From: Bacillus sp. DNRA2
GTDB lineage: Bacteria > Bacillota > Bacilli > Bacillales > Cytobacillaceae
Direction: 5' to 3'
Length of the DNA stretch: 64,000 bases
Assembly: GCF_012843265.1 (NCBI RefSeq)
Contig: NZ_JABAIT010000019.1
Coordinates: 21,216-85,215, forward strand
Shown: positions 42,796 to 52,112 of the stretch, in pieces
Position numbering within the stretch: the stretch's first letter is position 1
Layout: each line of letters begins with the position of its first letter
Made by a program: the position numbers and the translations under genes
The notes under the pieces: generated by a model
What the model saw: only the letters and a program-made list of their open reading frames with translations
What the model was told of the DNA's origin: nothing
The model's database searches: none

Positions 42796-43548
42796 TTAAT
42801 TCAGCTCCTTTAGCTGATAAAGCTCTTGAAGCTGTTTGTCCGTCACCTGGTCTGCTGGAAGATCGAAGAGAATCTGGCCGTTTTTTAGTGCAATTAACCT
42901 TGTAAAATATTTTTTTGCGTATTCCACGGAATGAAGGCTTGCTATGACTGTTTGATTTTCTTCTGATGCAAGTCTAGTTAGCATATCTAGAATATCTTCA
43001 GCCCTGGCTGGATCAAGAGAAGCCACAGGTTCGTCAGCTAATATGATTTCGGGTTTTTGCATCAAGAGCCTTGCTAGAGCAACACGCTGTTGTTCGCCCC
43101 CTGAAAGGGTAGAAGTGCGCTCATACAATTTGCCACATAGTCCAACACGTTCAAGAGCTCTAAATGCTTCTTGTTTTTCTTGTGGAACGAACAGAGAAAA
43201 TAGAGATTTTAAGAAACTCCAATGGGCAAGCCGCCCAGCAAGCACGTTGTGGATCACAGCGAGTTGACCAACGAGATCAAATTGCTGACGAATAATCCCA
43301 ATTTTTTTGGCTCTTACTTTTTGATTGGAATATTGCTGTAGCGGTTTACCATCAATCAACACTTTACCACCATCAGGTTGTAGAATTGCTCCAAGGATAT
43401 TAAGCAGGGTAGTTTTCCCAGCGCCACTTGGGCCAATTAAGGCAATCAATTCTCCTTTTTCGACAACAAAAGAAAGGGAAGATAAGGCTATCTTCCGCTC
43501 ATATTGTTTCATTATTTGATTGAGTTCAATTATTTTCTCTCTAGACAC
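42796..43548 (-). CDS. phnC: ABC transporter ATP-binding protein, PhnC family
   Basis: The 250-residue ATPase has Walker A GPSGAGKTT, ABC signature LSGGEQQR and Walker B IILADEPVASLD. It is the usual PhnC partner of PhnD/PhnE systems. GTG is the start (SREKI follows). Confidence 0.87.
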   Translation of the reverse strand: MSREKIIELNQIMKQYERKIALSSLSFVVEKGELIALIGPSGAGKTTLLNILGAILQPDGGKVLIDGKPLQQYSNQKVRAKKIGIIRQQFDLVGQLAVIHNVLAGRLAHWSFLKSLFSLFVPQEKQEAFRALERVGLCGKLYERTSTLSGGEQQRVALARLLMQKPEIILADEPVASLDPARAEDILDMLTRLASEENQTVIASLHSVEYAKKYFTRLIALKNGQILFDLPADQVTDKQLQELYQLKELN

Positions 43549-43558
43549 TTGGTGTCAC

Positions 43559-44452
43559 CTACTTGATTATCTTAAGTTGTTTTGCAACCTTTTCAATTGC
43601 TTTATAGTTATCGTTACTTGCTTCAATAAATTTGTCTGTTTGAAGAAGGGTCATAACTTCATTATCCCCAGCCTTCATGGAAAGAATCGCATCTTTAATC
43701 TTAGTTTTGGTTTCTTTATCCATTTTGTTTACAGTCCAGTTATAGTCAAAGTACTCAGGTGTAGTATAGAAAACGTTAACCTTGTTAGTATCTACTTTTC
43801 CTTCTTTAACAGCTGCATCCCAAACAGAAATATTGAGAGCGCCTGTTTGGAAGGCACCAGATTCAACCAATTTGTATGTTTTATCGTGGGAACCAGAATA
43901 ATTAGGAACTCCATCAAGGTCTTTCTCAGGATTAATTCCTGCTTCCGTCATGAAATAACGTGGCATCAAATGCCCAGAAGTAGAGCTTTCACTGCCAAAG
44001 GTGAATGTTTTCCCTTTTAATTCTTTTAATGATTTTATTTGTACATCACTATTTGCGATGAAAACTGATTTAAATTGCTGGTCGATTGGTCTTTGGGCGA
44101 TAGCTTCAGCTTCAGGTACAAGATTTCTTGCTTGAACACCGGTAAGTCCGCCAAACCAAGCTAGTTGAATTTCTCCACGTTCAAAAGCAGTGACAAGGGC
44201 TGCATAATCAACAGATGGAACGAATTCCACCTCAAGACCAGTTTTTTCACCAAGGTCTTTCGCAAAATCATCCATACTACGGTTTAAATCAGCTGTATTT
44301 TGATCGGGAATCATACCAATTTTTATCTTTGTAATTTCCGCTTCGGCTTTGTCTTTGTTGTTTGTTGTTTGATCATTTTGTTTAGAATCAGAGCACGCTG
44401 TAATGAAAAAAATCATCATTATGCTAAACATAATAGTAAGTAGTTTCTTCAA
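43559..44452 (-). CDS. phnD: Phosphonate/selenate-type ABC transporter substrate-binding lipoprotein
   Basis: The 297-residue lipoprotein has ITAC (C20). The core FERGEIQLAWFGGLTGVQAR and GSESSTSGH with an FKSVFIA segment match the PhnD-like family; AWFGGLTGVQAR closely resembles the subgroup annotated as putative selenate transporter binding proteins. Phosphonate, phosphite and selenate are all possible ligands. TTG is the start with AAGGGGA upstream. Confidence 0.78.
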   Translation of the reverse strand: MKKLLTIMFSIMMIFFITACSDSKQNDQTTNNKDKAEAEITKIKIGMIPDQNTADLNRSMDDFAKDLGEKTGLEVEFVPSVDYAALVTAFERGEIQLAWFGGLTGVQARNLVPEAEAIAQRPIDQQFKSVFIANSDVQIKSLKELKGKTFTFGSESSTSGHLMPRYFMTEAGINPEKDLDGVPNYSGSHDKTYKLVESGAFQTGALNISVWDAAVKEGKVDTNKVNVFYTTPEYFDYNWTVNKMDKETKTKIKDAILSMKAGDNEVMTLLQTDKFIEASNDNYKAIEKVAKQLKIIK

Positions 44453-44578
44453 GATGAACTCCCCTTAAAAATATTGTAGAACTTCATCATACATATTATT
44501 TTAGAATAATTCCAAACGATTAAATCGATAACAAATCCAATAACCTATCGATAAAATAGATACGTAGTCACAGAGCGT

Positions 44579-44625
44579 GTGAAACATACCCGTGAAACAA
44601 GAAAATTCGGGGCGTGACAGGCACC
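44579..44625 (+). repeat. GTGAAAC-family repeat, one-armed copy
   Basis: GTGAAACATACCC, then GTGAAACAAGAAAATTC and GGGGCGTGACAGGCACC; upstream of phnD. Confidence 0.7.
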
Positions 44626-44640
44626 TTAGAGGCAGTAAAA

Positions 44641-44668
44641 AAGAGGTTCCTTAAAAGGAAACCTCTTA
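44641..44668. terminator. Hairpin terminator
   Basis: AAGAGGTTCC pairs with GGAAACCTCTT around TTAAAA. It lies past the HD-GYP gene (minus strand) and is followed by A/T runs on both sides. Confidence 0.6.
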
Positions 44669-44676
44669 AAATATGA

Positions 44677-45768
44677 TTATAGGATAGCGTCACAGTCGGT
44701 GATGGTAATGGACAATTCTTTTGAAAGGGCCAATTCATATGGGTTTTCCAATTCGTTTCCGGTTGAATCTTTAATCACACGCACCGTTGGACGGTCAGGG
44801 ACGCTATAGAGATATTCAGTTACAACAGCCGTTTCTCCCGTACTTAAGGTGACAGTGACACCGACAGGGTATGTAGCAACAGCTTTTTGGAAGGCTTTGA
44901 GATAAAAAGGATCAAATTGAGTATAAGTTCCTGCATAAAGTATTTCCATCGCTTCATGTGGGAGCATTGCTTTTCGGTAAACTCTGTTAGAAGTTAACGC
45001 ATCGAAAACATCAGCTATGGATAAATGACGAGCGTAAGTTGAGATTTCATTTCCTTTTAATCCTCTTGGATATCCAGTACCATCTAACTTCTCATGATGT
45101 TGATAAGCACAATTAGCAGATAAGGTATAAACGGACGGCTCATTACGGAGAATTTCCCAACCAAATTCCGTATGGGTCTTGATCACATCAAATTCTTCAG
45201 GTGTCAACCTTCCTGGTTTATTGAGAATATCTTTTGGAATGAGGATCTTTCCAATATCATGCAACATGGCACCCATACCGATGATATTTATTTCTCCTCT
45301 AGACAATTTTAGTTCCATTGCCATCGCTAAAGAATAAATGGTAACATTCGTACAATGAGTGTAAGTGTAATCATCATGAACGTATACATCAGTCAATAAT
45401 TTGGAAACATTCTTTGAACGTTGTACTTCTTTTATTAAGCTATCGAGAACATTTTGTAATCTTTCAATGTTGAAATGCCGGATTTTCTTCCCATCACGTG
45501 TATTACCTTTTAATAACGCATCAAAGGTTTCTTTTATTCGTATATTTGCTTCTGCCCGAAGCTCTATTGGGATACCATCTTCAATTTCTAAATCATCGGT
45601 AAATTTATCACGTACATATAAAACCGATATATTTCTCCGTTTTAAACGATTGATCATCCCATCTGTCAGCGATACTCCTGCAGCAATAAGGACAATTCCA
45701 CGATCTGTATAAATGGGTTTTCCAACAACCATCCCTGGGGAACAATTCCCGATCGAAACTAAACGCAA
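44677..45768 (-). CDS. HD-GYP domain c-di-GMP phosphodiesterase
   Basis: The 363-residue protein has the full HD-GYP signature: HDIGK, then HHEKLDGTGYP. The N-terminal half is a DUF3391-like domain with PGMVVGKPIY. The family hydrolyses c-di-GMP to GMP or pGpG, opposing the GGDEF protein upstream. TTG at 45768, giving RLVSIGNCSPGM, is preferred over the TTG 21 bases upstream because of AGAGAGGG placement. A terminator follows. Confidence 0.88.
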   Translation of the reverse strand: MRLVSIGNCSPGMVVGKPIYTDRGIVLIAAGVSLTDGMINRLKRRNISVLYVRDKFTDDLEIEDGIPIELRAEANIRIKETFDALLKGNTRDGKKIRHFNIERLQNVLDSLIKEVQRSKNVSKLLTDVYVHDDYTYTHCTNVTIYSLAMAMELKLSRGEINIIGMGAMLHDIGKILIPKDILNKPGRLTPEEFDVIKTHTEFGWEILRNEPSVYTLSANCAYQHHEKLDGTGYPRGLKGNEISTYARHLSIADVFDALTSNRVYRKAMLPHEAMEILYAGTYTQFDPFYLKAFQKAVATYPVGVTVTLSTGETAVVTEYLYSVPDRPTVRVIKDSTGNELENPYELALSKELSITITDCDAIL

Positions 45769-45844
45769 TTTGACACCCTCTCTCAACAAAACAAATCTTT
45801 GTTGTGGTAAAAAGTAATTCAGATTGATAATCTATCAAAATACA

Positions 45845-45879
45845 AAACACCTTTCATAATATAATATCATGAAAGGTGT
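45845..45879 (-). terminator. Hairpin terminator of the enoyl-CoA hydratase-like gene
   Basis: ACACCTTTCAT (45847-45857) pairs with ATGAAAGGTGT (45869-45879). On the minus strand the stem is followed by TTTTGTATTTT. Confidence 0.7.
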
Positions 45880-45972
45880 ATCACATGATTATTTTTTAGT
45901 ATATCAATAAAATATTAATTGTTTTTTTGAGATAGGTGATATTTTTGATAAAGGTTTCAATTCGAGAAAAAA

Positions 45973-46779
45973 TTACTTCAGGACTTCTGTATTATTTTTT
46001 ACATAGTCAGCTTCGCGTTTTTCTAAGAACGCAGTTATGCCTTCTTTACCCTCAGAACTGCTCGCTCTTTCTGCTATCATTAATGACTCCATTCCCATTT
46101 GCGATTCAAGCGTTTCCTGAAGAGAGTGGAGGAGAAGCTTTTTCGTTGCACCATAAGAATTCTTTGGACCATTTGCGAGTTTAGTAGCTAAATCAAGCGC
46201 AAATGGTTTAAGTTTCTCACTTGGCAATACATCATTCACGAGTCCCCATTCTTTAGCTTCCTTCGCGGCTAATGGGCGATTTGTATACAACAATTCAAGT
46301 GCACGTCGCATTCCGACAAGGCGTGGTAAGAAATAACTTCCGGAGCCATCAGGGGTTAACGCGATTTTGTTGTAAGCGGTAACAAATTTAGCCTCTTCTG
46401 CCGCATAAACAAGGTCACAAGCACAAGCCAAGCTCATTCCGCCACCGGCTGCAACGCCATTAACGGCTGCAATAATCGGTTTATTCATTCTAGCAAAAAG
46501 GGAAACAGCTTGGTGGAAATAGTTTGTTACAATTTTCAAATGAGCACCAACTTCATCACCATGACTTGCAAAACTTTTCAGATCGCCGCCAACTGAAAAC
46601 TTATTTCCAGATCCAGTTAAAACGACCGCTCGAACATTCTCATTTTCAGAACAAAAAACGGCAGCTTTCATTAATTGCTTGGCCATTTGATAATCGAGTG
46701 AGTTACCAGCTTCTGGGCGGTTTAGTGTAATGATTCCGACATGATTTTCAACCGTAAGTTGTACAAAATTGTTTTCCAT
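45973..46779 (-). CDS. Enoyl-CoA hydratase/isomerase (crotonase family), PaaG-like
   Basis: The 268-residue protein has crotonase oxyanion-hole segments KFSVGGDLK and NGVAAGGGMS. At the active-site loop, KIALTPDGSGSYFLPR carries an aspartate rather than the paired glutamates of true hydratases, resembling PaaG-type isomerases. CoA substrate unknown. ATG follows GAGGAGG with seven bases. Confidence 0.82.
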   Translation of the reverse strand: MENNFVQLTVENHVGIITLNRPEAGNSLDYQMAKQLMKAAVFCSENENVRAVVLTGSGNKFSVGGDLKSFASHGDEVGAHLKIVTNYFHQAVSLFARMNKPIIAAVNGVAAGGGMSLACACDLVYAAEEAKFVTAYNKIALTPDGSGSYFLPRLVGMRRALELLYTNRPLAAKEAKEWGLVNDVLPSEKLKPFALDLATKLANGPKNSYGATKKLLLHSLQETLESQMGMESLMIAERASSSEGKEGITAFLEKREADYVKNNTEVLK

Positions 46780-47202
46780 GATGTTGCCTCCTCAATAAGT
46801 GTCTAATAAAATCATTAAAAAAATCCAATCATTCGTTAGTTAAGTGATACTCATTGCTTACCAATCGAGACCCTATATGTGGTCCAACCACGGTTTAAAC
46901 TTAAAAAATTACAAATCTTAGAACCTATGTATGAAAATAGTTTCTTTTTGTATTTTATCAGAAAATTACAAACTTTCAAACAAAATTTACACCTTATTTA
47001 CTAGATTAGCTAATTCTACTAGACAAATTTTATTCAAAATTTTTAAAATTTTGATATAATAAATTTAAATAGATAAGTTAATCAATATTTACTGGGGTAT
47101 TTTAAAAATAAAAATCGTATTTCCACTTAACACAGCAAGTCTTAGACATTAGAAAAAAGGGAAGCGCTAAATGATTTCTAAGAAAAAAGGGGAGACAGGA
47201 GC
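46780..47202 (+). promoter_or_regulatory. Intergenic region with promoter copy 2 for the 107-aa paralogue
   Basis: This 423-bp spacer has no ORF. Extended -10 TGATATAAT is at 47052-47060, with 29 bases (47032-47060) nearly identical to 39922-39950. The leader is about 136 bases. No large stem as in copy 1 was found. Confidence 0.6.
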
Positions 47203-47526
47203 ATGAATGTCAGTGGGTGGAAAAGATCCTATGTATCAAGGTTCTATAGTACTGATGATTTTTTAATTAGAGTGGCTAGTGATATCGAACAACAATTACA
47301 AGAATGGGACGAAAATTACCAAGTCTACATACTAAAACTTAAAAACTATAAATTGAATGTCAAAAATGGCGAACGTTATTACCATATGCAACTTGATGAG
47401 GAAGAGGTCGATTCTCTACAAAGAAAATCACCATTTTCGCTAGACGTAAAAATTTGGAAAGAATTAGAAAAAGAAGGTTTAATAATCCTCAAAGGCTACG
47501 GTGATTATTTGGATTCGATTCTATGA
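47203..47526 (+). CDS. Uncharacterised 107-residue protein, paralogue 2
   Basis: This protein is a close paralogue of the product at 40234: identical length, starts MNVSGWKRSY, has QEWDENYQVYILKL, then PFSLDVKIWKELEKEGLII and YLDSIL. The middle is more divergent. AAAAGGGGAGACAGGAGC before ATG is nearly the same as in copy 1. Function unknown; the strict C-terminal conservation suggests an interaction surface. Confidence 0.7.
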   Translation: MNVSGWKRSYVSRFYSTDDFLIRVASDIEQQLQEWDENYQVYILKLKNYKLNVKNGERYYHMQLDEEEVDSLQRKSPFSLDVKIWKELEKEGLIILKGYGDYLDSIL

Positions 47527-47566
47527 ATATTAAAGTGAGCTGTTGAGGAGGGCGATATAATTTTTG

Positions 47567-47697
47567 CGGACATATAAGCTCTTATTTTATTAAAAAACCT
47601 TATTTTAATAACTTTGTGGACATGAGTGCTCTTATTTGGCTAAAAAGAATGCCAATTTGCATCTTTTCGCGCGAATAGCGAATCTGTTGTCCGCAAA
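47567..47697. repeat. CGGACA-module repeat cluster
   Basis: Modules CGGACATATAAGCTCTTATT (47567) and GGACATGAGTGCTCTTATT (47627) point one way, and AATAGCGAATCTGTTGTCCG (47675 onward) the other, bracketing an imperfect palindrome. Confidence 0.55.
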
Positions 47698-47733
47698 AAA
47701 TTATATATACACTAAAAAATGAAAATAACGGAA

Positions 47734-48405
47734 TCAATGTCCTATAAAAGTTGGGTCATTTCTTAGTTTGTATGTTCGGGAGCGAATATTACCGCTTGCG
47801 ACGCTAAGGATTTCTTCATTAACCAGATTTTGTAAAATGCGTCTAGCGTGACGGTCACTAATTTTTAGATGAGTAGCAATTTCACGAGGAGTAAATGGTC
47901 GAAGCAGCCTACGTCCAAATCGTAATACTTCTGCTTCGACCCATGATAATTGCGAAGGAGTATCGATTGAGGTTAATTTTCCAATAAAAGCAAGTATCAG
48001 TTGTTGACATTGTTTAGGTTCGTCTTTGATAGATAAATATGCAACAGTTATTATGGTCCAGCCATCCAGAGCCAATAATGACTGGCGCCAACATAAATCC
48101 TTAAAACGTCTTACATCAAGATCTCTCGCATGTGGTCCATATCCTTGAATTTCAATACACCCCTTTGAATCATCGGGCCTGTAGGCAAGATCTAGGTAAC
48201 GATGACCATTGTTGAAGTCGCGGACTTCCCATTCAGGATATAAACCTTCAAAATTTCCGACAACCGGGAACCAAATCCTCCTAAGAAATTCAACCGTTCC
48301 GTGTCCTAAACCTCCTTCTAGTATTTCACGTCTTCTATGATTAGTTTCCTTTGAAATTTGCAATTGTAGCCATTCATCGTATTTTTGCTCAAATCTTCCT
48401 ATCAT
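47734..48405 (-). CDS. Nuclease-fold protein with C-terminal winged helix
   Basis: The 223-residue protein has a D...ExQ pattern (YLDLAYRPDD, CIEIQGYGPHARD, RFKDLCWRQ, LDGWTIITVAY), which looks like the core of a PD-(D/E)xK or DUF559-type nuclease fold. The C-terminal 70 residues read as a winged helix (FTPREIATHLKISDRHARRI). Annotations of relatives as transcriptional regulators would rest on that part. It is flanked on both sides by the CGGACA-module repeats. Enzymatic activity is unproven. Confidence 0.5.
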   Translation of the reverse strand: MIGRFEQKYDEWLQLQISKETNHRRREILEGGLGHGTVEFLRRIWFPVVGNFEGLYPEWEVRDFNNGHRYLDLAYRPDDSKGCIEIQGYGPHARDLDVRRFKDLCWRQSLLALDGWTIITVAYLSIKDEPKQCQQLILAFIGKLTSIDTPSQLSWVEAEVLRFGRRLLRPFTPREIATHLKISDRHARRILQNLVNEEILSVASGNIRSRTYKLRNDPTFIGH

Positions 48406-48491
48406 ACTACTTCAATCCTTTCTGATAATGAATTGTAAAAATTTGATAACCTGGAAAATAATTGTGATTGTATCTGGGAGGGAGTAATGTG

Positions 48492-48677
48492 TTTTTTATC
48501 GGACATATGTTCCTCTATTCAACACTTAAACAAAGCTTGATCGTGGTAAATGGACATTGAATCCTTTATTTAGCAATAATATGGTTGTTTTTCCTGATTT
48601 TATAGTAAATAGAGTCTTATATGTCCATAAAAATTGAAAATAGTGGATTTTGGAGAAAATAAGGAATCATTTGTCCG
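48492..48677. repeat. CGGACA-module repeat cluster, four modules
   Basis: CGGACATATGTTCCTCTATT (48492) and TGGACATTGAATCCTTTATT (48551) face AATAGAGTCTTATATGTCC (48608) and AATAAGGAATCATTTGTCCG (48656), two in each orientation. Confidence 0.6.
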
Positions 48678-48803
48678 CACGGTATTGCAACTAAAATGGA
48701 GTAAGAGGGATGATTGTTTGTTAACAATCATTATATTCCACAAATAATATTGAATCCCTGCAATAAATTACATAAAGTGAGTACACTTTATTCGCCGCCA
48801 CCC

Positions 48804-48826
48804 AAACACCTGGGTGTTTTTTTTGT
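48804..48826 (+). terminator. Short hairpin terminator
   Basis: AAACACC pairs with GGTGTTT and is followed by a run of Ts; it stands alone between the winged-helix gene and the amidohydrolase. A second small hairpin, CATGTCA/TGACATG, is at 48864-48884. Confidence 0.5.
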
Positions 48827-48990
48827 TGTGTCCGGTTACCAATGTGGGAATACAAAAAAACCATGTCATATTTTCTGACATGTTCTCAGTATTTCGAAAC
48901 GAAATGAATTAAGCTTGGGATAGAAAAGGATTAATATCCCAATTTTTGTTACAACATCCTACAAAAGGAGTTGAAAGGAGGAATCAAATA

Positions 48991-50256
48991 ATGTCACCCA
49001 TTACGAAATACAAAATCAATATTCAACGGTTAGCTTCCTCGATAGAGCGGCTTTCTCGATTTGGACTCAATCAACATAATGGATTAGATCGAACGACCTT
49101 TACAAAATCAGAATTAGAAGCACGTGATTGGTTAAAGGGTGAGCTTACAAAAATCAATCTAATGCTTAGAGTGGATGAAGCAGCAAACATTTGGGCAACA
49201 AGACAAGGAACAGAACCAGACTTTCCAGTCATTGTATTCGGTTCCCATATTGATACCGTTCCAAACGGGGGGAAATATGATGGAGCGCTTGGAGTATTGA
49301 TGGCACTCGAAGTCATGAGGGTACTTGAGGAAAATCAAATTCCAACGAGGCATCCGTTTGAATTAGTATCATTTAGTGCCGAAGAGCCCAATCCATTTGG
49401 ACTATCGACATTTGGCAGCAGAGCGACTACCGGAAAACTAAAAGCACAAAACCTCGTAGGTGTGAAAGACCCACAAGGAAATCTATTAACAGATGCTTTA
49501 AAAAGTGCAGGTGGAAATCCAGAAAAATTCGCGGAGGCTGTTCGACAAGCTGATGAAATAAGTGCCTATGTTGAGGTACATATAGAACAAGGGAAAAGAT
49601 TATTAAATCGCTCGATTCCCGTTGGAGTTGTGACGTCGATTACGGGGATATATCGTGAAGAGATTACGGTTACGGGTGAAGCCAACCATGCCGGAACCAC
49701 CTTAATGGAGGATCGAACAGATGCCCTCACGGCTTCATCAGAAATGATTCTCGCCTTAGAGGAAGTATGCAGATATTATCCAGAGCACGAAGTCGTCGGA
49801 ACAATTGGTAAGCTCAACCTTCAACCGAATTCTCCGAATATCATTCCTGCTCAGGTTGATTTTACGCTAGAAATTCGCGGTAAGACGAACATTCAAATTA
49901 ATGAAGTTCTATCCATGTGGCGTGAACGCGTTAAAAGGATAAAAGCCAGAAGAGCAGTAACTGTGAATCGAAAAATATTGCTGAATCAGGCTCCAGCTCC
50001 CATGGATGAGGAAATCATTGAGGTGATGTTGGAGCAAACAAAGCAATTAAACTATGAATCCATGTTGTTGGGAAGTATGGCAGGACATGATGCAACACAT
50101 ATGGCCTCGATTACTAAAAGTGGGATGTTGTTTGTTCCAAGTCTAGCTGGAAAAAGCCATTGCCCTGAGGAAGACAGTCGGAAGGAGGACATAGAAATTG
50201 TTGCCAATGTATTATTAAACACACTGCTAGCACTGGATAAGCGACTAGATGTGTAA
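48991..50256 (+). CDS. M20-family amidohydrolase (allantoate amidohydrolase / N-carbamoyl-L-amino acid hydrolase type)
   Basis: The 421-residue protein has GSHIDTVPNGGKYDGALGVL, EEPNPFG, EQGKRL and GHDATHMA, the metal-binding and dimer motifs of the hydantoinase/carbamoylase M20 family. Such enzymes release ammonia and carbon dioxide from carbamoyl or ureido groups. ATG at 48991 follows AAAGGAGG; the longer frame is not needed. Placed upstream of urease and amine-utilisation genes, it could supply ammonia from ureido compounds. Confidence 0.85.
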   Translation: MSPITKYKINIQRLASSIERLSRFGLNQHNGLDRTTFTKSELEARDWLKGELTKINLMLRVDEAANIWATRQGTEPDFPVIVFGSHIDTVPNGGKYDGALGVLMALEVMRVLEENQIPTRHPFELVSFSAEEPNPFGLSTFGSRATTGKLKAQNLVGVKDPQGNLLTDALKSAGGNPEKFAEAVRQADEISAYVEVHIEQGKRLLNRSIPVGVVTSITGIYREEITVTGEANHAGTTLMEDRTDALTASSEMILALEEVCRYYPEHEVVGTIGKLNLQPNSPNIIPAQVDFTLEIRGKTNIQINEVLSMWRERVKRIKARRAVTVNRKILLNQAPAPMDEEIIEVMLEQTKQLNYESMLLGSMAGHDATHMASITKSGMLFVPSLAGKSHCPEEDSRKEDIEIVANVLLNTLLALDKRLDV

Positions 50257-50304
50257 AGATTTTTTGCTCTCATTAAATTACTGAATATTCTTATTTATAT
50301 TAAA

Positions 50305-50487
50305 AGTTGTGTTAAAGCTTAGTGTTGATTTTTCGCAAGTTGATTGGAGTGGAAGGCACGAAGACTCCTGCAGGAGTAGCTGGTATGGGAGACCCCACAG
50401 GCGCGAATGCGCCGAGGAGGCTCCCAACTAGCCCTGCGGAAAGCGAAGTGCCTGGAGCGGAAATCAACATTCGTGTTTAACACAGCC
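50305..50487 (+). mobile_element. MITE-like element, 183 bp
   Basis: It is colinear with the copy at 21899 (same length). Ends are AGTTGTGTTAAA and TTTAACACAGCC. Flanks ATATTAAA and ATTTTTAA match at six of eight positions. It sits between the amidohydrolase and mgsA. Confidence 0.75.
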
Positions 50488-50520
50488 ATTTTTAAAAAAT
50501 CAAAAAGAGGTGAAGGACCA

Positions 50521-51417
50521 ATGTGTGGAATTGGAGGACTTATTTATAAAAATTCCGTTCATGAGAAAAAGACAGGTGAGATTGTGATCAAAATGCTTGA
50601 GGGGCTTTGTAGGAGGGGGCCAGATTCAACTGGCGTTGCACTTTTGCATCCAAAGACACAAAACCGCTTATACATTGACGTCAATTATGACAAGGGCGGA
50701 AATGGGAAAAAGGTAATTCACCTTTTATCAGAATTTTCCACGGTAGTCAGTTCAACCGATCACGGTAATTATGTTAGAGCCTTGATTAAGGATGTTAACG
50801 ATGAAGAATTGTTAATCAACGCGATTAACAATTTAGATAAGGACATTTCCGTTGCAAGTATCGGTGAACAATTGGAGGTCTTAAAGTTTCTAGGGGGAGC
50901 TCAAAACTTGGAAACTCAATACAAGATTTCGCAATATGACGGTCAGGTGGCCATTGGTCATACAAGAATGGCAACAGAAAGTAAGGTTGATATTTCTCAT
51001 TCACAGCCCTTGTGCTCCGTTAACGGGAAGGATTTAACCATCATCCACAATGGGCATATCACCAATTATATTAAACTGCGAAGCAAGTATGAAAAATTGG
51101 GTTATACCTTTATTACAGGTAATGACTCAGAAGTAATCGCGGTTTACTTAGTCGATCAAATAAAGGCTGGTTTAGATTTAAAAGCAGCAATGGAGAAATC
51201 GTTACAAGAGTTAGATGGGTCATTTAGTTATATCGCCATCACACCCGAGCAAGTTGGATTAGCCAAAGAGCCGTTCGGCATGAAACCGATGGTCATCGCT
51301 GAGACAGAAGACTTTGTCGCCTTCGCCTCGGAAAGCCAGGCGATTACGAGTGGATTTGGGAAAAATTTAAGTGTATACGAACCCGGTTCAGAGGAGGTTA
51401 TAATATGGAATTTGTAA
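50521..51417 (+). CDS. mgsA: N-methylglutamate synthase subunit A (class II glutamine amidotransferase)
   Basis: The 298-residue protein starts MCGIGG, the N-terminal nucleophile Cys of Ntn glutamine amidotransferases, with RRGPDSTG, GHTRMAT, HNGHITNY and TGNDSE. In N-methylglutamate synthase this subunit hydrolyses the gamma-glutamylmethylamide to release methylamine. Size and order (mgsA-mgsB-mgsC-gmaS) match the NMG pathway operon. The stop overlaps mgsB. GluS amidotransferase for a split glutamate synthase is the alternative, but gmaS beside it favours NMG. Confidence 0.82.
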   Translation: MCGIGGLIYKNSVHEKKTGEIVIKMLEGLCRRGPDSTGVALLHPKTQNRLYIDVNYDKGGNGKKVIHLLSEFSTVVSSTDHGNYVRALIKDVNDEELLINAINNLDKDISVASIGEQLEVLKFLGGAQNLETQYKISQYDGQVAIGHTRMATESKVDISHSQPLCSVNGKDLTIIHNGHITNYIKLRSKYEKLGYTFITGNDSEVIAVYLVDQIKAGLDLKAAMEKSLQELDGSFSYIAITPEQVGLAKEPFGMKPMVIAETEDFVAFASESQAITSGFGKNLSVYEPGSEEVIIWNL

Positions 51418-52112
51418 AAGAACAATTGGTCATCGATTGCAATGAAACATCCCCAGAAACGCTTAATGCGCAAATTAGGGATGCTGCTAAAAGGGGAATA
51501 AAGGAAGTCGTGATGAAGAATCCGTATGCCCGTCATAATCTAGGAGTTGGGATTACGGACCCGATTCATCTCATTTACGAAGGAGATGTCGGCTATTACG
51601 CCGCCAGCCTTTGCGATCATATCTCAGCCGAAGTTCACGGAAATGCCGGATGGGCGATTGGTGAGAATCTAATGAATGGGGAAATTATCGTCGAAGGAAA
51701 CGCAGCATCCTCAACAGCAGCTTCGATGCGTGGCGGGTCAGTGGTTATAAAAGGGAGCTCTGGTGCCCGAACCGGAATTGGCCTTAAGGGTGGAACGCTC
51801 ATAGTCGGCGGAAATGTCGGATATATGACAGGCTTTATGATGCAAAAAGGAAGAATGATTATTTGTGGTAATGCCGGTAAAGCCCTAGGTGATTCCATGT
51901 ATGATGGGACCATTTATGTCGCCGGTGATATTGCAGAACTAGGAAACGGAACCAAAATGGTTGACTTACCAAAAGAGGAGTATGAGGAGATTAAAAGTTT
52001 ACTTGAAAGTTATGGAATCGATGCTCCGAAAGCCTTCAAAAAAATTGTTTGTAACGGAATGCTTCATAATTTTAATAAAAAGGAGTTTGGCGTATGGAAA
52101 ACAATATTATAA
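51405..52112 (+). CDS. mgsB: N-methylglutamate synthase subunit B (GXGXG domain)
   Basis: The 235-residue protein has the repeated beta-helix glycine motifs of the GltB C-terminal domain (GNAGWAIGENLMNGEI, GSSGARTGIGLKGGTL, GNVGYMTGFMMQKGRM, GNAGKALGDSMYDG). In MgsABC it is a scaffold for the channel between amidotransferase and synthase. It overlaps mgsA by 13 bases and mgsC by 19, indicating coupled translation. Confidence 0.85.
   Translation: MEFVKEQLVIDCNETSPETLNAQIRDAAKRGIKEVVMKNPYARHNLGVGITDPIHLIYEGDVGYYAASLCDHISAEVHGNAGWAIGENLMNGEIIVEGNAASSTAASMRGGSVVIKGSSGARTGIGLKGGTLIVGGNVGYMTGFMMQKGRMIICGNAGKALGDSMYDGTIYVAGDIAELGNGTKMVDLPKEEYEEIKSLLESYGIDAPKAFKKIVCNGMLHNFNKKEFGVWKTIL

Noticed and set aside
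43520..44020. 166-codon plus-strand frame inside phnD
   Set aside because: It is antisense to a well-supported binding protein and rich in Phe/Cys/Ile typical of shadow frames.
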